Shown: positions 12,121 through 25,584, counted from the first letter of the stretch. The stretch: DNA of 64,000 nucleotides from Phlebiopsis flavidoalba (GCA_035772785.1 JAOCPU010000055.1:124001-188000), one strand, 5' to 3'. Numbers and translations are program-made. The notes: generated by a model not told the origin, from the letters alone.

Positions 12121-13600
12121 TTAGAGGGGTACGGCACCCTGCCCCCGAAGACCTCCGCGTGTATATACGGCCCACATCAACACCCTTCGCTTTGAGTCGC
12201 TGGATAGTCTCGGCCATGAACACCTCGGGTCCGCATACGTTAGTAATGCGCCGAGGGCTCCTTCAAGTGCAGCGTCTCCTCGTCGACCTTGTCCAAGTCC
12301 ATACCGTCCCGCAAAGTCGAAGTCCACGCCGGCGACGAGGCCCGCGGCAGGGCGCGAGTAGAAGATTGCGCGCCGCAACGCGCTCCGTAGGGCGGAGCGC
12401 AAGCAGCCGTCGTCCACCTCGCCGAGCAGCGGGTGCGCCCTCGCGCGAGCGCACGACCTGCACCCAGCTCACGGGCCGCGCTGGGGCGTGTCCGCTGGCG
12501 TCCTCGACGAGCGTGTGCTAGCATAGACGCGAGCGGCGTGACGCCGACGCCTGCGGAGACGAGCACAGACGGGAGCGGATGTGTCCGCGTCGAGGAAGAA
12601 GTCGCCAAACGGCGCGGAGAGCTCGACGGTGGCGCCCGGCTCGAGCGTGTCGTGGAGAAGGTTGGACATCCAGCCGAGATGACCGGCGTGTGTGGTGTCC
12701 ACTGTGCCCGAGGGGGTCGTGGCGCGAATCACCGCGGTCGCGCCTGACAGAGATCCGGAAGTAGTCGGGGTGTGGGCAGTCGGACAGCGAGTATCTGTGA
12801 CACTCGCAGGTAAGAACGTGTTTGCAGGGCCGGCGAGGAGAACTCACTGTCTAGATTGATTGAAGCCAAGCTCCGTTGATGAACATCTGTGCACGCAGAT
12901 ATACCTGGCCCTCGGACGGTACGTAGGCAGCGTTTGCCAGCTTTTTGGGGTGAAATAGAAGGACACGATGTCCTCGGCCTCGGGCACCCTCTTCTGTACC
13001 ACGAACTCTTGAAGCCTTGCCATGCAGATGTCTTGTACAACTCGTCTTCGCGTTTGAACATGATACGAGCCAAGGTCCAGTATGCGGCCACGCCACGCGT
13101 CATAGAGTTCGCCCTTGAATACATCCGCGCCCAGAACGTCCGTGATGGCCTGGAGCAAGTTCTCTCCAACGATAGCCATACTGCTCTGGCGGTAATATTC
13201 AGAGACGCATGCTTGTGACAGATGCGCTCGACACGGGGACGAGGATGGGCGCAAGGTTATCAATGTTCGCGGCGAAGGCGTAAAAAGACTGCGCGCGCCA
13301 GAGCCTCGGCTTGATCTCCTCTCTGCACAACTGATAAGCTCACGAAAATGGCACAGGTTTATGTCGTATGTGCTCACCTGCTGCTTGCTGTGGTTGAAGA
13401 CGTTCCTCAGAAACGGGTTCTTTTCTAGCATCTGTTTGTAGAACCGTTTCGTAATCTCGCCACCGTTTTGCGCGAGTACCGGCGCGGTGCTCTTGACCAA
13501 ATGCCTCCGCTGCAGATTCCTCTGAGCGTTCCGTGAGGGGGGGGCCGGGGTTGGGCAGGGAAGCACCGGGTTCGGAACCGTTGGTCTGAGTGACAGCCAT
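12121..13600 (-). CDS. Flavohemoglobin (nitric oxide dioxygenase)
   Basis: This enzyme oxidises nitric oxide to nitrate with O2 and NAD(P)H and protects cells from nitrosative stress. It starts MAVTQTNGSEPG at 13600. The globin domain follows in shifted frames: TAPVLAQNGGEITKRFYKQ, KNPFLRNVFNHSKQQ, then after an intron FYAFAANIDNL and IVGENLLQAITDVLGADVF. The reductase part shows EFVVQKRVPEAEDIVSFYF, RQYSLSDCPHPDYFRISV (FAD-binding), LSAPFGDFFLD, VLVSAGVGVTPLASML (nucleotide-binding Gly motif) and C-terminal CGPEVFMAETIQRLKAKG. The stop at 12121-12123 follows EVFGAG-CRTPL. About 400 residues fits the family. The intron begins GTGAGCACAT near 13378. Several one-base shifts are present. It corresponds to yeast YHB1. 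Confidence 0.88.
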
Positions 13601-15556
13601 TATAGAGACTAGGTATGTTGGTAGTATATGAGCTTAAATCACTCATTCATTAGCCACAGCATCTAAGGCCAACCTCCGTGGTTCCGTGACGTACCAAAGG
13701 TAGGGGAAATCTACAGGTGAGGAAGCGGGTAGGGAAGAAGGGCCTGTTTGAAGCTCATCCTGAACGTCCTACCCTTTTGTACGGCCGTCGGAAAACTCGT
13801 CGGAAGACTTCCACACGGCATTGTATAGCTTAAACCAGCTCTCGACCGCACGGCGAGGTCGAGAATACATTGATGACTCCGGCAATAGAGGATGGCGCGC
13901 CGTATTCACCCGATCCCACGTAATATGATACTTACAGATATTCGTTTGTTGGTCGCTTCTCACGAGCAGACTTGAAGCCCCCCATGCGTTGGCTCGCTTA
14001 AGCAAGCCTCATGCCTGCTGTTTAACTACTAGCTCGCCAGAGAACACTGTAAAACTGTGCTTGACGTAAAACTTCGAAAAAGCGTGTACTTTACTTCGCG
14101 ACCCCGCCGCAAGAAAGAAAAATTGAGTGCAATAGATCTAGCCATCCGGTTTCCTACGGCTTGGTACAGGCCGTCGTGGCCCCTAGACTGGGGACCAGGC
14201 GGTAGCGCAACCTCGCTTACGGTTCTGCCCCGAACAAATGTGGGCGTGAGCACTGCCGGCCGCCTGGGATGTGTAAGATGTGTGGTCCCGATTGGCTGCT
14301 GGGACGCAGACCGCAAAAAATCGTCACCACGTTTTGTCAGAAACGCAAGAAAAAATGGCCGAGCTTCGGTCGAGGTCGCCGGTCGAGGAGGCTCGAGCCT
14401 CGAGAGCTCGGAGCGGTACAGAAAAAAAAAGAAGGGCGGGTGTGTTTCAGGGCGAAAGCGCCAGAGATAAGATGAATTGCGATCGGTCGTGTATTATCTC
14501 AGAATTCCCATTTATGGAGAAAAGCATTGAGCCCCGCAAAGCGTCCCTGTTCGCTCGTGTTCGTTGTTTCTCTGTACTCTTTCCAACCACACACAGCGAT
14601 CATGACAGCCTACCGTTCGCCTCAGCAGACACAACTCTCTGCGGCTGCCTTTCTGGCCAGCGTTATATTCCTCAGCTAACTGATCCAAAAAACAACTCAA
14701 CGACCGCCTTGTCCCCGGGTCCCCTGCCTGTGCTGTTCGTTTGACGACCTCAATTGACGGGCGTGCTTCGCACAAGGACCATACAAATGTTTATTCTTCA
14801 GCACAATATTTACACCGGTCCGGAGAGCAGCCTGCAATACAGGTACCGCAGCGATCTACGCCCTCCCGAAAGGCCGCCCTCGCAGGAGCATTCCGAGTTT
14901 CGTCTCGCAGACATCTCGTTGACGCGACCAAGCCACTGCGCCCCCACTGTCGTCATGGCTTATCTTGCCGCGGACACCCAGCTGACCACGATGCTTTCTG
15001 ACACTTCGCCATTGAACGAAGACGAGGACAGTTCCGGAGGCCGTCACTTGGACGATGGGGTCCTCTGAACCCTTACCCGCCTTGTCGACGACGTTTCCCC
15101 AGGCTAGAAAGGGTGTTTTCACTGTCGCAATTCTTCTCTCGGCGAAAGGTGGCAGAGTTCAGGGCTCTGTTGTGTATTGGGAAGGTCATGTGTAGAGATG
15201 ACCCCTGGGAGGGCTTCCTAGGCGGCCCTACACCGTGGCGGGAAAGCAGCCTTGGGTGAGCAGAGCAGAGCCTCGACTGATGAGTGTGCGATTGAGGGTT
15301 TCTGGAGCCAGTCCGATGACCGTCACTAATCATTTTATCTCCTATTATTGGAGTGCGCGCATATGTCCTGCATTTTATCCGTTTTCAATTGCATCACTGG
15401 CCGAGACCGGCTCCCACCTATATCTAATAGCGCGGCCCTGCGACCCTGGTGTTTGAGAGCACGTCGACATCGACGGCCATCTTCTCCTCCTCGTCGTTCC
15501 CAAGACGACGACGCATTTAGAGCACCGTCCTAAACGTCGCCCCACAGTCGCCCAGT
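13601..15556. other. Intergenic between flavohemoglobin and glycogen phosphorylase
   Basis: The two genes are divergent, so the stretch should hold both promoters. No further gene is recognisable. Features are an A-run near 14425 and short GAGCTCGAG-like palindromic sequence near 14385-14415. Confidence 0.35.
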
Positions 15557-18500
15557 ATGACCTCGGTCATCGATCCCAAGGCTATCGGTACAAAAGCGCC
15601 CCCAGGCGCAAGCACGTCCGTACCCTCACAGGCAAGTGTTCCCCCTCTCTTCCGACGCGCATATATTCACCACCCTACAGGATACCTTCCTGAGGTCGAC
15701 GAGTCTGGCAAGGAGAAATGCCCAGAGGTGAAGAGAAGGCCTGGAAGGCAGGTATTCGCGGTCCTGATCGCGGTGAGTTGTACTCAAACATCCGCGAGGG
15801 GGAAATGAACCTAAGCGTCCATCGCGTCGTCGCTCGCGACAGATGTCGAGAGCATCACCAAGTCGGTCGTGAACCACGTTCAGATACCTCGCTCGGCTCG
15901 TCAGGCATACAACCTCGATGACCTCGGTGTTGTTTTCTCTACCAGGCCGCACGCGCTCTCCGTGCGCGACAAACCTCATTGTGCGCTCCATCCCCCTGCT
16001 TCTCTCCCAATGAGCCCCCTCTAATCCACTGCGCAGATCAACTGGAACGCGACCCAGCTGAACTAACTACACGCGCAAGTCGCCCAAGCGGGCGTACTAC
16101 CTCTCGCTCGAGTTCCTCATGGGACGCACGTTTGACAACGCGCTGCTCAACCTCGGGCTCAAGGAGCGAGTACAGCGAGGGCATTAACAAGCTCGGCTTT
16201 AGCCTCGAGGATTTGCTCGAGAAGGAGCGCGATGCCGGTCTCGGTAACGGCGGTCTCGGCCGTCTTGCCGCATGCTACGAAGCCTCGACTCGAGCGCGAG
16301 CCAGGAGCTCCCCGTGTGGGGCTACGGCCTCCGCTACAAGTACGGTATCTTCCAGCAGCTCATCGCGCCTGATGGCAGGTGCGTCGATTGCGCGGTCCTT
16401 ACGCGTGCGCGGTGTGCTGAGACCCCTCACAGTCAGCTGGGCGGGGAGGCACCCGATCCGTGGCTTGGAGCACGATAAAACCCTGGGAGCTCTTTCCCGC
16501 GCCGGTCCTGATGTATCGTACGAAGTACGGTTCTATGGCCACTCTGAGCGCCTGGACGGCATGAAGGCCGTCTGGAGCGGCGGACAGGAAGTGTTGGCTG
16601 TCGCATACGACACCATGGTTCCTGGCTATGACACCAAGGCACTTACGAACACGGAACGAACGACCTCCGTCTTTGGGAGAGTAAGCCCAAGCGTGGATTC
16701 GATCTTAACAGCTTCAATGGTTCGTGTGTAACACACAGCAGCATGTTCAGGGCGAAAGCTGACATCAGAATGCAGCCGGTGACTACGAACGTGCGATCGA
16801 GTCGTCCAACAGCGCCCGCCGCCATCACCTCCGTGCTATACCCCAACGACCACACTTCTTGTACGCGTCCTATCAGGCTGTCAAAATAACGTATACTGAC
16901 GCAAATGCTCTGTGTAGTCGGAAAGGAGCTGCGTCTGAAGCAACAGTACTTCTGGGACTGCAGCCAGTTTGGCAGATATCATCCGTCGGGTTCAAGAACC
17001 TCGACAAGCCGCTGAGCGAGTTTCCCTGAATGTGCGTTTCTCAACGCTTTTTGACGCGTCAGTGGCTAACTTTGCAATATCTAGACGTCTCTATCCAGCT
17101 CAACGATGTGCGTTTTCTGCAATCATGACTGACTTCATGCGCTGATTTTGTGTAGACTCACCCGACTCTTGCTGTTTCCCGAGCTGATGCGCATTCTCCT
17201 CGACGAGGAGGATCTGCCGTGGGACGCCGCCTGGAACATCGTCACCCCAACACATTCTTCTTCACGAACCCACACTGTCCTTCCTGAGGGCGCTCGAGGT
17301 GCGTTACTATCGACCAATTACGAAGAGACTCGCATACTCAAAACCAAATAGAAATGGCCGGTCCCGCTGATGCAGCACTTGCTGCCCAGGCACATGCAGA
17401 TCATCTTCGTGACATTGTACGTGGTTGCTGTGTCGTCACGTTGAATGTCAAACTGACTCTCTCCCCTAGAACATGTAAGTGGATAGTGAGCTGTTTCATT
17501 AGTCCCAACTTAGACGATGTGATTCTCGTTTAGGCTCTTCCCTGCAGGGTGCGTGCCTTTTGTTGATGAACCTCGATGGCCATCCTGACTTCGTACCATA
17601 AAGCCGTCGAAAAGAAGTTCCCAGTGTACCGCGAGAAGCTCGCTCGTAATGTCGCTCATCGAGGGTGGGTGCTTTCACGACTGTTCGCGTTCCTAGGTGT
17701 TTTCACACCTACTTCTCCAGAGTGGCTTCACATCCCGCAAAAGAAAACGTCCGCATGGCCAACCTTGCCGTCATCGGTAGCCGCAAGGTCAATGGTGTCG
17801 CTGAGGTAAAGCGTAGCATTGGTCCTCTTTTGTCTTGACAGTGGCTCAAGTTGCCCGATAGTTGCACAGTGAGCTCCTGCAAGCGACGATCATGAAGGAC
17901 TTTGTCGAGTTCTATGGTCCGAGCAAGTTCTTCAACGTCACCAACGGAAGTAAGCAATACATCTGGCTGGATTTTAGTGTTATCACTCACGTTCTTTTAG
18001 TTACGCCCCGTCGCTGGCTCGACCAATGCAACCCCGGAGTTTGAGCGACCTCATCCAGCAGACTCTCCAGATCCCCAAGGCTGAATTCCTTAAGGACCTC
18101 TCCAAGCTCGAGGTACGTTGTTCAGCCTAGCCGCGCGTATCCGGACTCGGAGTTGAGTATAATGCGCATATAGGGACTGCTGAAGTACGTCGACAACACC
18201 AGCTTCCAAAAGAAGTGGGCCGCCGTCAAGCAGAGCAACAAGGAACGTCTCGCCGCGTACCGTCCAGCACAGACGCTTGGGCTACAAGATCAACACGCAG
18301 GCCATGTTCGATGTTCAAGTCAAGCGGTTGCACGAGTACAAGGTTAGTAGAGGGCTGGCTGTGCCGGAGGGCTTCGCTAACTTTCCGAGGTTTAGCGTCA
18401 AACCTTGAACATCTTTGGTGTCATCCACGTACGTGTTGCCAGTAGTGCGTGGTAGTGTAGTGCTGACATAGACGTGTAGCGCTACCTGAGCGCTCAAGGA

Positions 18501-19621
18501 GATGACTCCTGAGCAGAGGAAGAAGGTTAACCCCAAGGTTGTCTTCTTCGCAGGCAAGGCCGCCCCCGGCTGTACGCACCTCCCACTTCTACATTGTCAC
18601 ATCTACTCACAAATGATTTGGAATTTAAGACTACATTGCGAAGCTCACGATCCGCCTCATCGTCAACGTCGCGGCGCATCATCAACGAGGATCCCGACAC
18701 CAAGGACCTCCTGAAGCTCGCCTGTTTCTTCCTCCCCGACTACTCCGTCTCTCGCTCGCCGAGATCCTCATCCCTGCCTCGGATATCAGTCAGCATATCT
18801 CCACTGCTGGAACTGAGCGTTCTGGAACCTCGAACATGAAGTTTTCTGCTTGAACGGTGGTCTCTTGGTCGGCACTGTTGTGAGTAGAGACCTTGCTACA
18901 TCGCTGTCGGCTGAGCTGATGATGTATGCTGCTAGATGGTGCCAACATCGAGATTGCTGAGGAAGTCGGCGAGAGCAACGTCTGTGCGTACCCGTCTATC
19001 TCTCCTTTTCGGTGTGACGCGAGACTCAAATTTTGTATAGTCTTCTTCGGTCACCTCACGCCCGCCGTCGAGGACCTCCGGTACCCGTAGCACATGTACC
19101 ACCCGGTGCCTCTCGAGCAGAAGTGCCCCCCGCTCGCGCGCGTCGTAAACGAGGTCGCCTCGGGCCGCTTCGGAGACGGTGGTGTATACGAGCCGCTTCT
19201 GAACACCGGGGCGTGCGCAACCACGATTTACTTTACCCTCCTCACCGAGGACTTCGACTCTTGTAGTGCTCTTACATGTTTATAGTGGGAGGATGATGTT
19301 GACGATTGAGCAGACATTGAGGCCCTCGATGGACAAGCTCGTCGATGAGGAGTACCAGAACCGCGTCGAGTGGATCAAGAAGAGTATCAGCACGTCGGCG
19401 AAGATGGGCAAGTTCAGCTCGGATCGTGCGATCCTTGACTACGCGCAGGAGTGCTGGGTATGTCGCTTCCCTGATTTCCCCGCGAGCTTCATAGGCTGAT
19501 TGTGATTTGGTAGAACATCGAGGCCGTCAAGCTCGCATTAAATGCCGAGATACCCTGTGGTGACAATCAAGTGAACAAATGTCTGCTTGTAGCTGTACCC
19601 TCAGCCCAGGACAATGTATAA
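15557..19621 (+). CDS. GPH1: Glycogen phosphorylase
   Basis: The enzyme releases glucose-1-phosphate from glycogen by PLP-dependent phosphorolysis in the cytosol. The start is [17 protein letters not shown]. The conserved chain follows in order: [155 protein letters not shown], and the PLP-site motif [13 protein letters not shown] near 18805-18845 containing the Schiff-base lysine (AAG at about 18839). [20 protein letters not shown] and FFGHL follow. More than ten short introns interrupt it. Single-base breaks are frequent, e.g. near 16170 and 18830. The final exon NIEAVKL... reaches a stop at 19619-19621, but the exact C-terminus is uncertain. Confidence 0.92.
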
Positions 19622-19949
19622 AACACGTGGCTTGCATGTAGATTACCAAAGTCCAATCGCAAACATGAGACGTGGTAGAAAGAAACGACTGAATGGGCTG
19701 AACGGAAATGAAAGCGGTCGCTGTAACCTGGGCAATAGCTATCGCGGAACACGATGCATATATATGATCGTGCGTGTCCTGTCGGTGCCGTTTCGCCTTC
19801 GGTACACTATGACGTCAGTACTCTACGCGTTATGGGAGCTGCACAAGTTGCTTGCGTTCGGCTGGATTGGCCTCTGGATACTCTGAACATGGCTGTCTGT
19901 CGGTTTCCCTTGAGCATTGCGAGTTTCCTATGATATTACCATGACTGGA

Positions 19950-20470
19950 GCAGGTAAAGTGTCCCGAGTGTAAGAGTAGTGGATACAGTGTAATTCGTTC
20001 CTTCCGTCGAGTCCATGATTCAGAACTTATCAATCTTTGGCTTCACCGTCTCGCTGCTATCCTCAAGTCCTCCACAATCCTCTTGACTCCTTCAATATCG
20101 CCAACGGCAGCTTTTCCATCCATCCAGTATTCACTTCACTATGGGCCATATTGAAGTGCCCGAGGTTTCTTGAGAAAGCCAGCTTTGACAGTCTGCTTGC
20201 AGTGGCGCTTGTTGCTCTTGGTGTCCACGGCATAATGTGGAGGACACGAAGGCTGTCGAGAGATGATGGTCCCTGGCAGATATGACAGGTATCGTGGTTC
20301 TGATGCTGGTGTCAAGGTTGGAAGGCTGTCTTTCGTCGATGACCTCTAGGTTTGAAATTGAGTGATGAAGTCCCCAGTATTTGACGGTGGATAGGGTCCA
20401 CTGGCGGCAGCATTGAGCAGCTTCAGGGCATTAACGACGGAGGCCGGAGACGAGGGCGAATGACTACAGA
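19950..20470 (-). CDS. Possible uncharacterised protein, LRR/F-box-like fragment
   Basis: On the minus strand, joining frames gives ALKLLNAAASGPYPPS near 20420, SLDSLRVLHIMPWTPRATSA near 20240 and GWMEKLPLAILKESRGLVED near 20090. The Leu spacing (LRVLHI) is reminiscent of the C-terminal repeats of fungal F-box proteins, but no F-box is visible and no start was found. It could be a degraded gene or chance. I assign no function. Confidence 0.2.
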
Positions 20471-20934
20471 ATTGGATATGATGTGGAGAGTAGCATGTAT
20501 GGAAGAATTCATTGTACACGGCACAAGAGGATATTATTGCGCGCTAGTGCCGCTGGAGTTTAGCCTACCAGAATTCGCCGTTGACGCTGATGAGCTGCAC
20601 GTACCCCCCCCACCCCCACTACCCCACCGTACACCGCGAAAGCTTTGAAGGCGGAAAACATAGCAAAATGATGCGCTTTTACTTTCAGTTGCACCGTCAG
20701 AACAGAATCAGCGGGGACGGGGTGAATGGGGGATCGACATGAGGTACGAGGGCGGGATAACAAATGGGTGAGCGCAGAAGGCAAGGGAACGTGCAACGAA
20801 TTGGCGCGCCGGCGGGGCGGGTTGCTTTCTGCCACCACAACCTCGGACTTTTCTCTATTCTGCTCGGCTTACTGACCTGGCCGACGTTCTTTGGATCTCT
20901 CTTTCTTATTCTGAGCTGACAGCAAACACGCGAC

Positions 20935-23900
20935 GTGCCCTCGTTTTTTCACGAAGGTTTTTGGACGTAAGAAGGACGAGGAAAGAGTCTGGCCGCCCAC
21001 CACCCAAACGGCATTGCGCGCAACCGTCCCTCCTCGAGGGCAAATACGAAGCCGTTTTTCACCTCATGTCTGTGACTTTACGCCATCTGTTGTTACCACA
21101 TACCTCTCGGACCCTTCATCTCAACATGGCAAATCCTCTGAAGGATAATACGCTTTCGTTTCAACGTGGCAGCCGTCGCGGTCCTGTGTCTGATCAATCA
21201 CGACAAAGCAATGTCCCCTTCCATTCCTACCCCGCATTTGACACTTAATCTTCCGGTCCCCAAGGAGGAGAAGAGTCGTTCTCTTGGAGTAGTCTTTGAG
21301 GCAGACCCGGAGAACATCAATGCTCTCATGCCAGAAGAGGTCATAGTTGGTGAACGCAGATTGAATCCACTAGAGGCTCTGATATTGGTGAAAGCATGCT
21401 CCAGTGCTAGTCATAGACAAGGGTGGTGCGTCCTCATGTCCGTTTTTATAACAGCTATCTGTTTCCTCGTGCTACACGTCTACTGTCGTTTTACTAATCT
21501 ACTTACAGGTCTCGAAACACTGTGGTCTCATGGCACCCGCACTGGTACTCTGCATCGCCTGAAGGTGCAGCGCAAGCTCATCTCGCTTTTTTTATTCTTT
21601 CGTTGGGACCCAGAGTCCCATTACCCACACTCTCTCCTTCCCGGTCCGCCTCCCCGTCCGCCATGTTTTGAAACTGAGCTCAAGTATACCCGGTATCCAC
21701 ACGACGTTGCCAGCGTTCTCACCTGGGCCTTGCGACACCTGCGGCTCGAAGGCTCTTCGTTTGGCTCAAAGGGGGCTACTCCGTCTGAGTGGACATGGTA
21801 CGCGGACTTCGCTAGCTCCGAGCGCGACGGTGGATATCCATCTACTGCTGCCTTCTCGAAATCCCTCCACTCCGTCTCTCCCACCTACACACACACAGCT
21901 ACTGCTTGTGCTATTTTCTGGACACCATGTCATCCTTGGCCGCGCACGCAGAGGCAAACGGTACTTCCTCCGGTAGCAAGCTGGCGAGGCTATTTGGTCT
22001 TTGGCTGCTTTCCACCGAACGAACTCAAGCGGGCGATGACTGGGCCGCGTTCTACAAACGATGGAAAGAGCGGGACGTATCCTGGAGCATTTGTTCCTAG
22101 CACATGTTAGGTAGGTTCTATGTCCCTCATTGTCTCCATGAAGAAGCTCACATATGTATTGACGCCTTTAGAGAAGAAGTTGCAGCAAACAGAATGCCTC
22201 TCCGACTGGCTGAACTTGTCAAGCACTACCCTTATCATAACAGTCACGAGAAGGACACGTCGGATAATGCGGGTGATCTTCCTTACCTCCCAATTCCGCG
22301 ATTCTCTACGCGTCGACGTGAAGCGGTCTTCGTACGCCTCGACACGCTCCTTCCCTCCCCCGATTCTGAGACTCACCATACCAGAGCGCGCGAACACACC
22401 CATTACATTTGCTTACCGAAGCCTTGAAGACAACCCCAGAGTCAGATACCTTTGCATCTGAACAAGCGCAGTCCTTGTGGAGGAGATCAAAGCGAAGGCT
22501 TCCGAAGGCGTAGAGAACCAGGACACCTCTCCTTCTCTTCGGAAGGTTTTCGACCGACGAGACGTTGCGCTTGCTTTCCCTTATCTCTGGAGAGACACCA
22601 AACGCCAGTGCCCTCATCCTCACCTTTCGACAGTAACTCCTCGCCTTCAAGCCCCGCCCTCCTTGTGCCCGAGACGCGCGCGCCTTCGTTCTGCTCGGTC
22701 GGTAATCCGACTGGAAATGGGAAATTAGCAACTTCCAACGGTCACGGGAAGACGGCCGGCCGCTTCGAGCCCAACCAACTGGGGCCGACTTCAGCACGGC
22801 AGGCTTTGGCGAGAGTGCGTTTGACAAGAACCTGACTCTTACTATTGCAGATGATATTGAAGTTACCGAGCCCCCACGCACAATTGGCCGTGCCAAGTCA
22901 CCCTTGCGCGGGCGTAGATCATCCGTCGACAACCCTTCTCCGATGTCGCCCACCGCTGAACCTGAGGCGAAACTGAAGCCCACACTCAGCCGTGTCGAGA
23001 TAGTTGAGGTAGACGAGGCGTTCTTTGACTTTTGGAGTGATGCTCTCCTCGATCCCATCGCTTCGTCCTGGCCTGCATTCCTTGTCTGTCAACTCAAGGG
23101 CGTGAAGACGAGTCTCATGGTTGTGGAGCAAGACTACACTCGCCCAGCACCCCCTCCTCCCCCTCCTACTACTCCAGCAAGAGCCGACGACGAGGCAGTG
23201 CAGCGTCAACCCCGCCCCAGTGTGTCCGCGTCCGTAGCCTCAGGTCCGCAAAAGTTTCACGTTCGTCCGGCCCCACAATCAAGCGGTTCAAGCCTTTTCT
23301 CGTCCAGCGATGGCGCGTCCAAAGGCGACATCGAAGAAGTCCGGTGCGAGTGCAAGACCGGCTTCGAGGACACCGAATATTGGAGAGATGGGTGGAAGTC
23401 CTCGCAGAGGAGGAGGAGGCCCACCTGTCACCCCGCGTGCAGACTGCTCCCGCTGCTACAGAGAGTTCGTCCCCGCTGCCTCACGCCTGCGAAGAAGCCG
23501 TCTCCGGAGTTGCCCGCTGTACCCCTTGTTCACGTGCCGCGCCGCGCCAACCGAGGTCGCTCCTGTAGCCACTGAACCTGTCAAGGCCGAAGGCGAGACC
23601 CCAGAGAAGCCGACTGCAGTCGTTGCTGAAGATATCGTTGTTCCCAAAGACGAGACGCCAGTCGCAGAAGCGATTCAGGGCCGAGAAAGAGCTTCCAGCT
23701 GCACCAGAGCGGCTCGAAGGTGTTGTTCTCACCGGCTCGACGCAGGCTAGCCCCCCAGGGGTTGCCCCTGGAATCGAGTGAGGTTAAAGAACCTTGGTAC
23801 AAGCGCAAGAGGACGCAAAGGTACCCGAAGTTGCCGAGCCTGCACCGGAGGTTTCTACGCAGGGAGAGCTTGCTGCCGCTGTGGCTGAGCCAGAGGTTCC

Positions 23901-25088
23901 CGTCCGCGGAGTAGGTTTGTCGCTGCTGTCACTGCAGAGCCCCGAGACCCCTCTCGTTGCTGCCCAGCCAGAACCTGACGTCCCCGTGTCCCAACACCTC
24001 CACCGCGTCAGAGCTCGAAGTCCCTGCCCTGGCGGAGTCTGCTCATCATGAGGCCAGTGGAGGAGCCCATTACCATTCCCCCCGGCCTCCTGGCCTTCGG
24101 GGATATCGACTCTGCACCAGCGGTTCCAGAGGAGACGCAGACGGCTGCCGTTGCGGAGACTCATCACACCGACGACACGAAAGAACCTGTCGCTGTTGCA
24201 CCGGCTGCGGGAGGATACTACCGGAGCTCAAGAGGCCCCGAGCCAACCGTGGAGGAGCGTACATCCGTCCCTCCTGTATCCGAATACGTAGCACGCTCAG
24301 TCAAACCCACGCGCCCAGAAGAACTTGCTGTCGCTCAAGTCTCTGGGCCAGAGCCGCCTGTAGAGAACGTCATCCCGTCGGCTCCCGTGGCCCTGGGCCG
24401 AGACTCAAACGGAACATGAGCAGTCCAATGCTACAGTCGAACCCACTCCGGAGCCTCCACTGAGCCCGCCGCTGAGCCCGCCGCCGCTGAGCGCCCGCCG
24501 CCGCTGAGCCTGCTGCTGAGCCTGCTGCTGAGAGCCCGTTGCTGAGCCCGCTGCTGCTGAGCCCTGCCGCTGAACCGACTGTTGTGGATGACACAAGGAG
24601 CCGGAGCCCACAGTCGAAGCGCCAGAGCCGGAGGAGCAGAAGCTTGAACACCCTGTTGTCGTCGAAGAGACGACGCCGGAAGGTGAGTATCTCACAGTAT
24701 GGGGTGAATAGTGGATCTTGACGTTTGAATTTTAGAACCCTCCGAACCCGTCGCACCCGTGGTACCTGAGGCCATGTCGGTGGAGCCCTCTGAACCTACG
24801 GTGGAAGAGAGCCTCAGCCTCCAGTTGAGGAAGTCGTCGCGACGGGCGAAGCCCTCGTCTCAAGTGCCCGAGAAGGTTGTCCCTACCGTAGGAGAGGTAT
24901 CGGCTCCAGAGACTGAGGAGGATAATCACGCGAACGGAAACTCACAACAGCGGCTGAGGCCTCGGAGTCGACAGTTGTCAATGAAAGCCAGGGTAAGTTT
25001 GACCTTGTCTTTATCGAGTGTTGTCAGTGTGTGCTCATCGTTACTAGAACCTGAACCAACCCCGCCGCGAAGGAGCCCCAGTGCGTAG
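20935..25088 (+). CDS. Msb1/Mug8-domain cell-polarity protein
   Basis: Msb1/Mug8-domain proteins act with Rho-type GTPases in bud emergence and polarised growth (family knowledge). The N-terminus reads PSFFTKVFGRKKDEE near 20938, then SGRPPPKRH, SLLEGKYEAV, HLTLNLPVPKEEKSRSLGVV, GERRLNPLEALILVKACS, ELKYTRYPHDVASVL, WALRHLRLEGSSFGSK, ANGTSSGSKLARLFGLWLL and LAELVKHYPYHNS. A second conserved block is VEIVEVDEAFFDFWSDALLD near 23000, then VVEQDYTRPAPPPPP and GEVLAEEEEA near 23390. The rest (23500-25088) is a Glu/Pro/Val-rich disordered tail. The codon where ATG is expected reads GTG at 20935. Introns lie near 21424-21510, 24682-24735 and 24993-25048. Frames break often. The product is roughly 1,100-1,250 residues. 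The identity rests on remembered family sequence. Confidence 0.7.
24455..24580 (+). repeat. CTGAGCCCGCCG-type minisatellite in Msb1-like tail
   Basis: Degenerate copies of CTGAGCCCGCCG and CTGCTGAGCC are tandemly arranged. In the gene's frame they encode Ala-Glu-Pro-Ala runs (AEPAAEPAAAE), but unit lengths that are not multiples of three throw the frame into Leu-rich readings, so indels have accumulated here or were introduced by sequencing. Confidence 0.6.
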
Positions 25089-25584
25089 TCGCGCCTCCCT
25101 ACCTCGCCTTTTCTTTAGCGGATCTCTCGACTTTTCATTTGGATACCTTCGTATATACCTCTATACCCTTGGTCATCTCACTCATGCTTCTTTATTACAC
25201 AGTCATTTTAAACGCCTCTTGCTGTATGCTGCCTTCATCGTTTCGTGAAACCAGTCGTGAAGAAGAGAAAACGTTTCTGTTGTGGGGGATTCAGTGGTAT
25301 TATATGATACGGACCTCTGTCTTGCTGCTGATATTCGTCGCGTCGCATTCATTCGTGCTCAGTTTCCAGATTTCTGAGTTAATAGTACTAGTCTACAGGC
25401 TATCCATGTGTTTTCTACATTACTTGGACTTACGTCAATCATCGATGGACTTCAATTTTTAGCTTAAAAGCCTGAAACGGACTTCAAATTGTGCACTCAG
25501 TTCCCGGTGTCCCCCGCTGTGTACATTCTTGTCCGTACAGGTGCCTCAAAACCAACCGATTGTGTTCCTCGGATCCGTCCCCAC

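Noticed and set aside
14269..14475. Cys/Lys-rich plus-strand frame resembling a zinc finger (CKMCGPDWLL)
   Set aside because: Only one Cys pair occurs, with no second pair at zinc-finger spacing, and the rest is low-complexity Lys/Arg from an A-rich tract.
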